From Dyadobacter bucti (lineage in GTDB: Bacteria > Bacteroidota > Bacteroidia > Cytophagales > Spirosomataceae), in NCBI RefSeq assembly GCF_005869225.1, contig NZ_SWFP01000005.1:1-64000 (forward strand): a stretch of DNA of 64,000 nt. The letters run 5' to 3'. The notes beneath the pieces are model-generated. The model was given only the letters and a program-made list of their open reading frames with translations. It was not told the DNA's origin and did not search any database. How positions within the stretch are numbered: the first letter of the stretch is position 1; the number at the start of each line of letters is the position of its first letter. This document shows, piece after piece, positions 33,623 to 42,179 of this stretch. The position numbers and the translations under genes were made by a program.

Positions 33623-34558
33623 TTAATCTTCCCAAACTGCATAGGCAAATCCGGCAGCACCGAACCCGTTACCGTTATAGAGCAAATATTTTTTCCCGTT
33701 GTGTTCGTAATAATTGGCATAATCGATCATCTCGTAGTCAAAATCTTCCGGATTTTCTGATTTTGCAATACCTACCAGATTATCTTTCCGCTCCCAGTTC
33801 GTACCGTCTACCGACTCTGCATAACCCAAACGGTAGCTTTGGTTGCGGTCGGTGCGGTAGTCTCTTGTATGACGGTAGGAATAATACATCTTGTAAATCC
33901 CATTTTCCTTGAAAACACTTGGCCGACCGACTGCATGTAAAAAATCGTCGAAATCGAGGGTAGGAATATCGCTGATCTCCCAATGAATTCCGTCTTTTGA
34001 AGTTGCCGATTGTCCGCGGTAATAAGGTTCGGGATAGTCGTGAATGTATTCGCATTTGTGGCCTGAAATGTACCACATGCGCCAGGTTCCGTCTTCCTCC
34101 CGGATAACCGAAGGCTGCGCAGCCCAGAGCGGGTTCTGGATGCTGCGGTCCATAATTGGGCCGACAAACATTTTTTTGAAGGACAATCCTCCATCGTGGC
34201 TAACCGCCAGTCCCATCGAAAGCCGGTAAGAATTCCAGGTACGGTTCCAGCCGGTGTAATAGAGCCAGATATCACCGTTGGGCATATCCACAAACCAGGA
34301 AGGCATAGCGCCCGTTTCGTCATATTCACCCGGCCCGCCGAGTTCCAGAACGGGCTTGTCGTGTATGTAAAGTATCTTTTTGGGATCGTCGTAATCCACG
34401 TCCAGAAACGTTGGCCTAGACTGGCCGCTGGCATCGCGTGAAGAAAAATAGATACGAAGAAAATCTTTATGCTTGTATGCAAACGGAACCTGCGCATGAG
34501 AAAGGCTGTGCGGCAAACTTCCGTCTGGCTTATATATAACTCCTTTTTTAACCCACAT
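33623..34558 (-). CDS. Five-bladed beta-propeller protein, glycosidase-like
   Basis: The 311-residue protein shows the repeated WxxY/blade pattern of five-bladed beta-propellers as in GH43/GH32/GH130-type enzymes: HAQVPFAY, YDETGAMPSWFVDMPNGDIWLYYTGWNR, QNPLWAAQPSVIREEDGTWRMWYISG and GRPSVFKENGIYKMYYSYR. No signal peptide is present, so it acts in the cytosol. Cytosolic propellers of this kind occur in polysaccharide loci. The acidic catalytic residues cannot be assigned with certainty. It stands 40 bp after the methyltransferase gene and 162 bp before PhyH. Confidence 0.75.
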   Translation of the reverse strand: MWVKKGVIYKPDGSLPHSLSHAQVPFAYKHKDFLRIYFSSRDASGQSRPTFLDVDYDDPKKILYIHDKPVLELGGPGEYDETGAMPSWFVDMPNGDIWLYYTGWNRTWNSYRLSMGLAVSHDGGLSFKKMFVGPIMDRSIQNPLWAAQPSVIREEDGTWRMWYISGHKCEYIHDYPEPYYRGQSATSKDGIHWEISDIPTLDFDDFLHAVGRPSVFKENGIYKMYYSYRHTRDYRTDRNQSYRLGYAESVDGTNWERKDNLVGIAKSENPEDFDYEMIDYANYYEHNGKKYLLYNGNGFGAAGFAYAVWED

Positions 34559-34598
34559 GGATCAACTGTTAAATCTTAAAAAACTGTGAAACAAATAC

Positions 34599-35480
34599 CT
34601 AGTCTACTGCTTTTTCAGCCCGTAAACGCCAGGTATCCACGAAATCCTTGCCAGGTATCGGCAGGTCTATATCCACTTCGGGAGCTTTGGCAGTAACCCG
34701 GTATTCCATCACATAAAATGCATTGCCAAAAACATAATGCAGTTTGAAATTCTCGATATTGGCCGGCACGTCTTCGATAGGAACCTCCGCACGGAAAAGC
34801 GGGTTCGCCTTTAACAAAGTAGCATAAGTAGGTGTGTTCCGAAGCCATGGGGCCACACTTTCGTCCCCGACCACCACTTTTCCGCCCGGCTTAACAACCC
34901 GGGTCAGTTCATTAAAAGCCCTTTTGCGTTCGGAAAAGGTATTGATTCCGCCAAAATGGAAGACAGCATCAAAGGTATCATCAGGAAAAGGAAGGTAAGA
35001 GCCGTTTCCAAGGAAGTAATGAACATTCACATCTTCAATGGAAAGCTTTTCCTGCGCAAGCTTAAGCATATTGGGAGATAAATCAGAAAGAACTGCAGTT
35101 CCGCCGGGGCGCACTTTATCCAGAATCAAAGCAGAATCTTTGCCTGTGCCTGCCCCTACTTCAAGCGCCTTCATGCCAGCTTTCAACTCCATCAGGTCAA
35201 TGAAAAAACGTCGGGTTGCAGCTTCATCAGAATGGTTCAGGGTTTCGAAGACCCAGGAAACACCTCTGTCGTAACGAAGGAATGCCTGGTCGTACAAATA
35301 TTGTTCACGGGCATCTTCCGGAAGTAATTCTTTGGGATAAAGCATATTAACAATCCCGGTATCGCCGATGTTGTAAATAGTGCCGTCTTCGCTGACAAGT
35401 GACTTGCCATCTTCTGCTAATGTTAGTGCGGTTCCTGTAAGCGGGCAAACCAACGATTCTAAAAATTCCTTTTGATTCAT
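34599..35480 (-). CDS. Class I SAM-dependent methyltransferase with N-terminal Trm112-like segment
   Basis: The 293-residue protein has a short N-terminal zinc-ribbon-like/Trm112-like segment (about 1-50; LVCPLTGTALTL, with only one CPxxG half visible) followed by a Rossmann methyltransferase domain: motif I ALEVGAGTGKDSAL (about 103-116), VLSDLSPNMLKLAQEKL, FHFGGINTF and VKPGGKVVVGDES. It is the first gene of the five-gene cluster and is divergent from the M20 hydrolase. The substrate is unknown; sugar or lipid methylation fits the neighbourhood. Confidence 0.85.
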   Translation of the reverse strand: MNQKEFLESLVCPLTGTALTLAEDGKSLVSEDGTIYNIGDTGIVNMLYPKELLPEDAREQYLYDQAFLRYDRGVSWVFETLNHSDEAATRRFFIDLMELKAGMKALEVGAGTGKDSALILDKVRPGGTAVLSDLSPNMLKLAQEKLSIEDVNVHYFLGNGSYLPFPDDTFDAVFHFGGINTFSERKRAFNELTRVVKPGGKVVVGDESVAPWLRNTPTYATLLKANPLFRAEVPIEDVPANIENFKLHYVFGNAFYVMEYRVTAKAPEVDIDLPIPGKDFVDTWRLRAEKAVD

Positions 35481-35518
35481 TTGTGCTTTGCTGATTGATT
35501 TATCTGGTCAAAATTACC

Positions 35519-35526
35519 TTTTTTCC
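35519..35526 (-). promoter_or_regulatory. Promoter -7 element of the glycan-modification cluster
   Basis: The minus strand reads TAATTTTG, about 39 bases upstream of the methyltransferase start. TTG trinucleotides occur upstream at non-ideal spacing. Confidence 0.4.
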
Positions 35527-35596
35527 TGATAACAACATTCAATGCATAGTGCCTTCTTGGACGAAGCACGGGGATATTGTCTTTGTGATTTGGCTG

Positions 35597-35626
35597 TTTG
35601 GCGCCACTTATTTCTTTGTACCTTTG
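35597..35626 (+). promoter_or_regulatory. Promoter of the M20 hydrolase gene
   Basis: TTTG (35597-35600) and TACCTTTG (35619-35626) are separated by 18 bases. The transcript would start near 35632, so the ATG at 35672 is the sensible start and the in-frame ATG at 35495 is upstream of transcription. Confidence 0.5.
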
Positions 35627-35671
35627 GAGAAATTGTATTCATTATCATCTGAAAAGAACGATTTCCACCAC

Positions 35672-36865
35672 ATGTCTCAGCTGCAAGAAAAGATAAAAGC
35701 ACTCGCTAAGGATCAGTCGGAAGATATCATTGCTCACCGTCGTCATCTGCACATTAACCCTGAACTTTCATTTGAAGAGTTTAAAACCGCCAAATATGTA
35801 GCAGCTGAGCTTACGGCAATAGGGCTTCGGCCCGAAGAAGGCATTGCAGGAACAGGGGTAGTAGCATTGATAGAGGGAAAAAATCCGGGCAAAAGAGTGG
35901 TGGGATTGCGTGCTGATATGGATGCATTACCTATTTTTGAAGCCAACGAAGTTCCATATAAATCCAAATTCCCCGGTGTGATGCATGCCTGCGGACATGA
36001 TGTGCATACCTCATCCCTATTGGGAACGGCACGTATCCTGCACCAGCTGAAAGACGAATTTGAGGGTACTGTGAAGTTGGTTTTTCAGCCTGCGGAGGAA
36101 AAGGCGCCCGGCGGAGCATCGTTAATGATCAAGGAAGGCGTACTGGAAAACCCAAGACCTGCGAGTATGGTTGGCCAGCACGTGGCACCTAATATTCCGG
36201 TCGGCAAAATCGGTTTCCGTGAAGGGATGTATATGGCCAGCACCGATGAACTTTATCTGACAGTGAAAGGAAGAGGCGGGCACGCTGCGGCTCCCCATCA
36301 ATTGATAGACCCGGTACTGATCGCTTCGCATATCATTGTTTCTTTGCAGCAAATCATCAGCAGAAACCGCAATCCGGCCAATCCGGCGGTACTTTCTTTT
36401 GGCAGGTTTATCGCAGACGGCGTTACCAATGTAATTCCGAATGAAGTAACCATTCAGGGAACGTGGCGTTGTATGGATGAAGAATGGCGGGAAGATGGTT
36501 TAAAAAGAATGAAAAAAATGGCGGAAGGAATTGCAGAAGCAATGGGCGGAAGCTGTGTTTTTGAGATTGTTAAAGGTTATCCGTTCCTCAAAAATCACCC
36601 GGAACTCACCAGGCGGACAAGATCAGCCGCCACAGAATATATGGGGGCAGAAAATGTCATTGATCTCGACCTTTGGATGGCCGGGGAAGATTTTGCCTTT
36701 TACTCTCAGGTAGTAGATTCCTGTTTTTACAGACTGGGAACCCGGAACGAAGAAAGAGGGATTATCTCCGGTGTACATACCCCCACTTTCGACGTAGATG
36801 AGAGTTCACTGGAAATTTCCACCGGATTAATGAGCTGGCTCGCAATTGCCGAGCTCAATGCTTAG
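35672..36865 (+). CDS. M20-family amidohydrolase / aminoacylase-like peptidase
   Basis: The 397-residue zinc hydrolase shows HRRHLHINPELSFEE near the start, GLRADMDALPIFEAN, MHACGHDVHTSSLLGTA with metal-binding residues, VFQPAEEKAPGGASLM, and GRGGHAAAPH in the lid domain, ending GVHTPTFDVDESSLE. Such enzymes deacylate N-acyl amino acids, hippurate or IAA-amino acid conjugates. A nearby GH3 gene makes acyl-amino acid conjugates in plants, so a pair of conjugating and cleaving enzymes is conceivable but they are 6 kb apart. Start 35672 is chosen from promoter position and family fit. Confidence 0.92.
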   Translation: MSQLQEKIKALAKDQSEDIIAHRRHLHINPELSFEEFKTAKYVAAELTAIGLRPEEGIAGTGVVALIEGKNPGKRVVGLRADMDALPIFEANEVPYKSKFPGVMHACGHDVHTSSLLGTARILHQLKDEFEGTVKLVFQPAEEKAPGGASLMIKEGVLENPRPASMVGQHVAPNIPVGKIGFREGMYMASTDELYLTVKGRGGHAAAPHQLIDPVLIASHIIVSLQQIISRNRNPANPAVLSFGRFIADGVTNVIPNEVTIQGTWRCMDEEWREDGLKRMKKMAEGIAEAMGGSCVFEIVKGYPFLKNHPELTRRTRSAATEYMGAENVIDLDLWMAGEDFAFYSQVVDSCFYRLGTRNEERGIISGVHTPTFDVDESSLEISTGLMSWLAIAELNA

Positions 36866-37592
36866 GGATATATCTCTTGAAAAAACTATTGACTTTCAGG
36901 CTGATCACACCAAAGATCGCTTCTTTGAAAATGCCACGTGACATTTTGGAAGCACCTTTTGTACGGTCGGTAAAGATGATCGGAACTTCAACAATATTAA
37001 AGCCGTATTTCCAGGAATCGAATTTCATTTCAATTTGAAAGGCATATCCGATAAAACGTACATTGTCCAGATTGATGGTCTTTAAAACTTTGCTGGTGTA
37101 GCAGATGAAACCTGCCGTCGGGTCCATGATTTTCATACCGGTGATCATCCGAACGTAGTAACCAGCGAAGTAGGACATCAATACCCTGTTAATGGGCCAG
37201 TTAACCACATTTACACCAGTAATGTACCGGGAGCCGATCGCCATATCATGGCCGCCTTCCGCACATGCGCTGCGCAGCCGGACGAGATCTTCCGGCGGGT
37301 GTGAAAAATCAGCGTCCATTTCAAAAATATATTCATAGCCCCGGCCAAGTGCCCACTTGAAACCATGGATATAGGCTGTACCAAGGCCAAGCTTGCCCTT
37401 TCTTTCGATAAGGTGCAGTGATCCTTCAAATTCAGGGAGTAATTTTTTTACCACTGCAGCGGTACCATCGGGAGATCCGTCATCAATGATCAATACGTCA
37501 AATGCGCTTTCCAGGCTAAATACTTTTCGTATTATGGCTTCAACATTTTCAATCTCGTTGTAGGTGGGGATGACTACAATACTGCTATTCAC
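36855..37592 (-). CDS. Polyprenol-phosphate mannosyltransferase-like GT2
   Basis: The 245-residue protein has VIPTYNEIENVEAIIRKVF, LIIDDGSPDGTAAVVKKL, KGKLGLGTAYIHGFKWAL, the catalytic MDADFSHPPEDL, and GSRYITGVNVVNWPINR, the sequence order of dolichol/polyprenyl-phosphate mannose synthases (DPM1 type). No C-terminal membrane anchor is seen. Its 3' end overlaps the M20 gene by 11 bp, convergent. It and the GT-C-like membrane proteins of the window could form one pathway (lipid-linked sugar donor and acceptor enzymes), by inference. Confidence 0.9.
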   Translation of the reverse strand: MNSSIVVIPTYNEIENVEAIIRKVFSLESAFDVLIIDDGSPDGTAAVVKKLLPEFEGSLHLIERKGKLGLGTAYIHGFKWALGRGYEYIFEMDADFSHPPEDLVRLRSACAEGGHDMAIGSRYITGVNVVNWPINRVLMSYFAGYYVRMITGMKIMDPTAGFICYTSKVLKTINLDNVRFIGYAFQIEMKFDSWKYGFNIVEVPIIFTDRTKGASKMSRGIFKEAIFGVISLKVNSFFKRYIPKH

Positions 37593-37642
37593 AATTAATA
37601 AAGGTTAAGGTTAAAAGTGTGATATAGAGTGGATTCAAAGGT

Positions 37643-38026
37643 TCAGAGCTTAATATTATTGCTTTTCTCTCTCAACTCAATTTTCTTGTTTACTTTTTCA
37701 TAAATCTGGGTCATCTGCTGTGGATGAGTCATATAATAGGAATAACTCTCCCTGTAAGCGAGCGTGTCAACTTTATGCTTTTTCCAGATCTCGCTCTTGA
37801 GTTTGTTGAAAATCATGAGGGAAGAATCAAGTGATCTCAGCTGCAATTTGTTTACCCGTGCTTCTGCCAGATGAATGTCTGTCAGAATTGTAACCATCTG
37901 ATCCTGTGAAAGCGTATTTTTCGGAGCTTTTTCCTCATTTGCACAGCCGGAAAACTGCACGGTAACAGTCAGAAAAAGGATTAATCCGCTTAGGAAATTC
38001 TTGGCCGGACGCATCATAACTCTCAA
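37643..38026 (-). CDS. DUF4296 lipoprotein
   Basis: The 127-residue protein has a lipoprotein signal (FLSGLILFLTVTVQFSGCANEE; lipidated Cys near 28) followed by a helical DUF4296 domain: MVTILTDIHLAEARVNKLQL, FNKLKSEIWKKHKVDTLAYRESYSYYMTHPQQMTQIYEKVNKKI. This family is common in Bacteroidota and has no known function. It is located 50 bp upstream, on the same strand, of the polyprenol-phosphate mannosyltransferase-like gene. It is divergent from the DUF58 gene. Confidence 0.85.
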   Translation of the reverse strand: MRVMMRPAKNFLSGLILFLTVTVQFSGCANEEKAPKNTLSQDQMVTILTDIHLAEARVNKLQLRSLDSSLMIFNKLKSEIWKKHKVDTLAYRESYSYYMTHPQQMTQIYEKVNKKIELREKSNNIKL

Positions 38027-38032
38027 AATGCC

Positions 38033-38040
38033 TATCTTTG
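38033..38040 (+). promoter_or_regulatory. Promoter -7 element of the DUF58/bat operon
   Basis: TATCTTTG matches TAnnTTTG and would give a leader of about 40 nt before the DUF58 start at 38087. The -33 element is not clear. Confidence 0.4.
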
Positions 38041-38086
38041 TTTAGATTCACTGCACAACAAAGGTGGTAATTTTTTCGCAAAACTT

Positions 38087-38977
38087 ATGTTCGAACAATT
38101 TCTGGGAAAACTTAGAAAGTATGAAATCCGGATGCGAAAAGCGGTTACCAGTGAACGCCACGGAAACTTCCACTCTGTTTTCAAAGGATCAGGTCTTGAG
38201 TTTGATGATCTGCGGCTTTACCAGTACGGCGACGATGTGAGAGCTATCGACTGGAATACTTCCGCCAAGGGTCACGGGACTTTTATCAAGATTTTCAAAG
38301 AAGATAAAGAACAGACCGCTTTTTTCATGCTGGATGTGAGTGCATCCCAGCAGGTAGGAGAAGTGCAGCGGCTCAAAATCGATATTGCCAAGGAGATTTG
38401 CGGAGTGCTCACTCTATCTGCGATTCAGGAAGCTTCGCGGGTCGGGCTCCTTTGTTTTTCAGACCGCAACGAACGGTACATCCGGCCTTCTGATGGCATG
38501 AAACATGGATATAGCGTAATTTCCGAACTTTACAAACTGGTGCCGGAGTCTACTAAAACCAATATTGCGGATGCGATTTTAGTTACATTAAATGTCCTGA
38601 AACGGAGGAGCCTGATTTTTCTGATCTCTGATTTTATCGATAATAATTACCATCACAACCTCAAAGCGCTCGCAAGAAAGCACGATCTGATCGTAATACA
38701 CCTGTACGATTCCAGGGAGGTAAATCTGCCCGGACTTGGCATTATCCCGCTTTTTGATGCGGAAAAGCAGACTACGGTTTGGGTTAACACTTCATCCCGG
38801 CGCTACAAAGAGGAAATGGCCAGCAGGTTCGGGAAAAGAAGTTCCGAACTGCAGAAACTCTGTCATCAAAATCGGGCGGACTATATTTCTATCAACACGC
38901 AGGAAGATTATGTACCTGCCCTCATCCATTTATTCAAAGTCAGGCGTTACACAAAAGGTGGGACACCGTCTTCATAA
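38087..38977 (+). CDS. DUF58-domain protein of a Bat-type operon
   Basis: The 296-residue soluble protein contains the DUF58 signature GSGLEFDDLRLYQYGDDVRAIDWNTSAK (about 44-71) and a VWA-like core (FMLDVSASQQVGEV, LIFLISDFIDNNYHHNL), with a degenerate MIDAS (DVSAS). In most Bacteroidota a MoxR ATPase gene precedes it; none is present directly upstream here. It begins an operon with an unknown exported membrane protein, BatA and rnhB, with junctions of 1 bp, 2 bp and a one-base overlap. Bat systems are linked to oxidative stress tolerance and periplasmic protein handling; the exact role is unknown. Confidence 0.9.
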   Translation: MFEQFLGKLRKYEIRMRKAVTSERHGNFHSVFKGSGLEFDDLRLYQYGDDVRAIDWNTSAKGHGTFIKIFKEDKEQTAFFMLDVSASQQVGEVQRLKIDIAKEICGVLTLSAIQEASRVGLLCFSDRNERYIRPSDGMKHGYSVISELYKLVPESTKTNIADAILVTLNVLKRRSLIFLISDFIDNNYHHNLKALARKHDLIVIHLYDSREVNLPGLGIIPLFDAEKQTTVWVNTSSRRYKEEMASRFGKRSSELQKLCHQNRADYISINTQEDYVPALIHLFKVRRYTKGGTPSS

Positions 38978-38978
38978 A

Positions 38979-39956
38979 ATGGCAGCAATATCAGCATTTA
39001 TACATGGTTTTTCCCGGTTAAGCCGGATTGCAAAATTTTGTTCGAATCTTCCGCGGCTTTTTGCTTTCGGAATGTTGGTCTTGGGTATTTGCATACCAGG
39101 TAAAGGGCTTGGCCAGGATATTAAACCAGTAGGGGTTTTCCTGACCGACAGCGTTGAGGTTGGGAAACCTCTTTACTTTTCATTGAGCTACCTGCATAAG
39201 CCCGGTAAAGAGATATTCTTCCCGGATTCATCCTTTGATTTTTCGCCCTTTGAGATAATTTCACAAAAAAACTTTGTTTCCCGTACTGACGAAAAAGGCA
39301 GTTTGGACAGCGCAGTTTATCATCTGGTATCCTTCGATGTATCTCCGGTCCAGTCGCTAAAAATGCCGGTTTATGTATTTGGGAAAAAGGATTGTACTGC
39401 GGTTTTTACAGCTCCGGATTCGGTTTTTTTGGTCAAAAGCAACATCCTGGGTGTTGGAAAGGAATCTATTTTACAGGCTGAAACCGGCTTGCTGCCACTT
39501 AGCACAGAATTCAATTTCTCTGTCATGATAGGGACCATCGCGCTGATCATTGGCGGCGTGGGAAGTATCTATTGGGTTTTTGGCCAGGATATATACAAGC
39601 AATGGCAGTTGATCAAATTGCAGCGCAGGCACCTCGAATATATCCGGTCATTCAATCGGCTCATGCGTAATGCCCGCGACCGGAATAATATCAAGGATGC
39701 GGAAAAAGCGATCATTGTCTGGAAAAATTACCTGGAAAGGCTGGAAAAGAAACCTTTTGCGACTTACACTACACGGGAAATCGTGGATAATATGCCGGAC
39801 GAAGCGTTAGCCGAGGCATTGAAAAATATGGACGGGATCATTTATGGTCAGGTTAAATCGAATAAAATGGATGTTTCGCTGGAGGTGCTGAAAACCGGTG
39901 CTACCAAGATTTACAGAAGTAAAAGAAAGTATATTCTCGACAGCCCTATGAACTGA
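38979..39956 (+). CDS. Exported membrane protein in the Bat operon, unknown
   Basis: From ATG 38979, one base after the DUF58 stop, the 325-residue protein has a cleavable-type signal (LPRLFAFGMLVLGICIPGKGLGQ), a beta-rich periplasmic domain (about 45-170), one membrane helix (about 190-215, MIGTIALIIGGVGSIYWVFG), and a helical cytoplasmic tail with RRHLEYIRSFNRLMRNARDRN and WKNYLERLEKKPFATYTTREI. It occupies the place of DUF4381/BatD-type genes between DUF58 and BatA, and its layout is similar, but I cannot claim homology. The frame is open upstream to 38736 inside DUF58. Confidence 0.75.
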   Translation: MAAISAFIHGFSRLSRIAKFCSNLPRLFAFGMLVLGICIPGKGLGQDIKPVGVFLTDSVEVGKPLYFSLSYLHKPGKEIFFPDSSFDFSPFEIISQKNFVSRTDEKGSLDSAVYHLVSFDVSPVQSLKMPVYVFGKKDCTAVFTAPDSVFLVKSNILGVGKESILQAETGLLPLSTEFNFSVMIGTIALIIGGVGSIYWVFGQDIYKQWQLIKLQRRHLEYIRSFNRLMRNARDRNNIKDAEKAIIVWKNYLERLEKKPFATYTTREIVDNMPDEALAEALKNMDGIIYGQVKSNKMDVSLEVLKTGATKIYRSKRKYILDSPMN

Positions 39957-39958
39957 AT

Positions 39959-40978
39959 ATGGAAAAATGGTTTTCTTTAAAGTGGTTCGGATATGATGTG
40001 CTGAAGTCATATGAATGGGTGTATCCCTACTTTTTATATTTGTTGCCTTTTGTACCGTTGTTGTTTTGGATACGTAATGCACTGCACAGGAAGCACAAGC
40101 AAAGGCTGGTCATTACCTACAATCCGGTACGCGGTACTGCTGATTTACTCACATTGTTACGTTTCGTGCAGCCGATAGCTGTCGGCCTTGGTATTTGTCT
40201 GATTTTGGTTGCATTGGCCCGCCCTCAGATTATATCAGAACGCACAGATCGGTTTTCCGAAGGAATTGATATCATGCTGTTGCTCGATATTTCTGACTCG
40301 ATGATGGAAAAAGATCTCAATCCAAACCGTCTTGAAGCGGCAAAAAAGGTGGCACGACAGTTTATCAAAGGCAGACTGCAGGATCGGATAGGCTTGATTA
40401 TTTTTGCAGGAGAAGCAGTGTCTCTTTGCCCGCTTACTACGGATTATGAGCTTCTTTACGGCTTCCTAAATGAAATCAATCCAAGCATGATCCCGACGGC
40501 CGGCACCGCCATCGGCAGTGCGATCGCGGTAGCGGTAAACCGTATGCGGGAAACCGATGGCGAAAGCAAAGTAGCGATACTGATCAGTGACGGAGATAAT
40601 ACCTCTGGTAATTTAGGCCCTACAACATCTGCTCAGCTTGCCAATGCGTTTGGAGTTAAGGTTTATACGATTTCAGTCGGACGGCCCAAGGTCGTCTCAA
40701 AAACAGATACAATCAGTATTTCCAGTGCACTGGTGGACGAAGGTGAGCTTAAAAATATCGCCGGATTGGGGAATGGTAAGTATTTTCGTGCATCGGATAA
40801 TAATGCACTTGAAAGTGTGTTCAAACAAATAGATCAACTTGAAAAGGTAAAATCCAGAGATGTATTGTCACGGGATGTGAGCGATTTTTACCGGATTTAC
40901 CTTTATTGGGCGGTATTTTTCCTGCTTATTGCAATCGGAACGAAAAGTACATTTATGGCTAATATTTTAGAAGACTAA
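39959..40978 (+). CDS. batA: VWA-domain membrane protein BatA
   Basis: The 339-residue protein has two N-terminal membrane segments (about 22-40 and 57-77), a von Willebrand A domain with the intact MIDAS DISDSM (about 110-115), GLIIFAGEAVSLCPLTTDY, PTAGTAIGSAI and ISDGDNTSGN, and a C-terminal membrane helix (about 314-334). This is the BatA layout of the Bacteroidetes aerotolerance operon. BatB, BatC and MoxR are absent next to it: rnhB follows with a one-base overlap. Confidence 0.9.
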   Translation: MEKWFSLKWFGYDVLKSYEWVYPYFLYLLPFVPLLFWIRNALHRKHKQRLVITYNPVRGTADLLTLLRFVQPIAVGLGICLILVALARPQIISERTDRFSEGIDIMLLLDISDSMMEKDLNPNRLEAAKKVARQFIKGRLQDRIGLIIFAGEAVSLCPLTTDYELLYGFLNEINPSMIPTAGTAIGSAIAVAVNRMRETDGESKVAILISDGDNTSGNLGPTTSAQLANAFGVKVYTISVGRPKVVSKTDTISISSALVDEGELKNIAGLGNGKYFRASDNNALESVFKQIDQLEKVKSRDVLSRDVSDFYRIYLYWAVFFLLIAIGTKSTFMANILED

Positions 40979-41607
40979 TGCTTAAATCATATTATAACCT
41001 TAATGCTATTGAAGCCGGACTGGACGAAGTGGGAAGAGGATGTCTTGCGGGACCGGTTGTCGCAGCAGCGGTCATATTACCGCGGGACTACCGGCATTCG
41101 TTCCTGAATGATTCAAAACAGCTGAGCAAGCTGCAAAGGCAGGAGCTGGAGCGTGAAATCATCAGAGAATCCCTATCATGGGCGGTCGCCGAAGTAGATA
41201 ATTCTGAAATTGATAAAATCAATATTCTCAAAGCCAGCTTTCTGGCCATGCACCGGGCTGTAGATAAGCTCAGGATGAAACCGGAGCATTTGTTAGTGGA
41301 CGGAAACCGTTTCACACCTTATCCTATGATCCCGCATACCTGCATCATCAAGGGTGACGCGCACTATCTTTCCATTGCGGCGGCTTCTGTTCTCGCAAAA
41401 AATTACCGTGACGAGCTCATGAGCAGATTGTCAAGCCAGTTTCCTCACTATGGCTGGGAGCATAATGTCGGATATCCGACCATTCATCACCGCAAAGCAA
41501 TTGGCCTGCACGGGCCATGCAGCTACCACCGGATGACTTTTAAGCTGTTAAAAGAAGATCTTCAGTCTGCGGAGGAGGCAGAAACTCAGGATTTGGGTTT
41601 CTTGTAA
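40978..41607 (+). CDS. rnhB: Ribonuclease HII
   Basis: RNase HII removes ribonucleotides and RNA primers from DNA. The 209-residue protein has the active-site AGLDEVGRGCLAGPVVAAAV (13-32, Asp-Glu pair), LLVDGN with the third Asp, and KGDAHYLSIAAASVLAKNYRDELM. The ATG shares its first base with the batA stop codon, so translation is coupled. The 3' end overlaps the convergent DUF2480 gene by 22 bp. Confidence 0.96.
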   Translation: MLKSYYNLNAIEAGLDEVGRGCLAGPVVAAAVILPRDYRHSFLNDSKQLSKLQRQELEREIIRESLSWAVAEVDNSEIDKINILKASFLAMHRAVDKLRMKPEHLLVDGNRFTPYPMIPHTCIIKGDAHYLSIAAASVLAKNYRDELMSRLSSQFPHYGWEHNVGYPTIHHRKAIGLHGPCSYHRMTFKLLKEDLQSAEEAETQDLGFL

Positions 41608-42104
41608 AGCGGCACGGTGCTGCACGGTTCTCCAAACATCAGACTCTGGACGATCGGTTTAAGCAGGCGGGTGATTTCAACGTAAGCTGAAACAGGTACC
41701 GGAACCTTGCTGCATCCTTTCACGACAACCCGCTTATCCCGAAATTCTTCCAGGTTAATTTTATGAATAGCGTCCGAAAACAGCTTGTCTTCCAGCATAT
41801 TAAGTCCTCCGAAGACAATAGCATTAGCATAACGTTCCAGGTGAACGGCCAGCAGCATATAGGCCCATGTTGGTACAATGGCATCTTCTGAACAGATGAT
41901 CGCCACATTCTTTCCTTGATACTGACTCCAGTCATGAGTTTTCAGAAACTCCCTAAAATCTTTTTCACGGAGGATCATGCCTTGCCATAAATTATCTTTT
42001 ATATCGTAAATCAGCCGTTCTCCCGGGTGATAAAGCTCCTCAAGATCCAGGGAAACGATGCCGCTGGTTGCTACCCGATTTACGATTTCCTGTGTTGTTT
42101 CCAT
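41586..42104 (-). CDS. DUF2480 family protein
   Basis: The 172-residue soluble protein matches the DUF2480 pattern: NRVATSGIVSLDLEELYHPGERLIYDIKDNLWQGMILREKDFREFL, AIICSEDAIVPTWAYMLLA, VVVKGCSKVPVPVSAYVEITRLLKP. This family is found almost only in Bacteroidota and has no known function. It follows tsaB on the same strand by 75 bp, so the two may be co-transcribed. Confidence 0.85.
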   Translation of the reverse strand: METTQEIVNRVATSGIVSLDLEELYHPGERLIYDIKDNLWQGMILREKDFREFLKTHDWSQYQGKNVAIICSEDAIVPTWAYMLLAVHLERYANAIVFGGLNMLEDKLFSDAIHKINLEEFRDKRVVVKGCSKVPVPVSAYVEITRLLKPIVQSLMFGEPCSTVPLYKKPKS

Positions 42105-42179
42105 TAGTATGAAGTTATTTGCACCTGCATGACAACACTGAAAAAGGACAGTTTAGTTTTCGATCTGCATATAAAAACG

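Noticed and set aside
33808..34497. 229-codon frame overlapping the beta-propeller gene
   Set aside because: Same strand but different frame; composition is low-quality and the propeller frame shows clear blade motifs.
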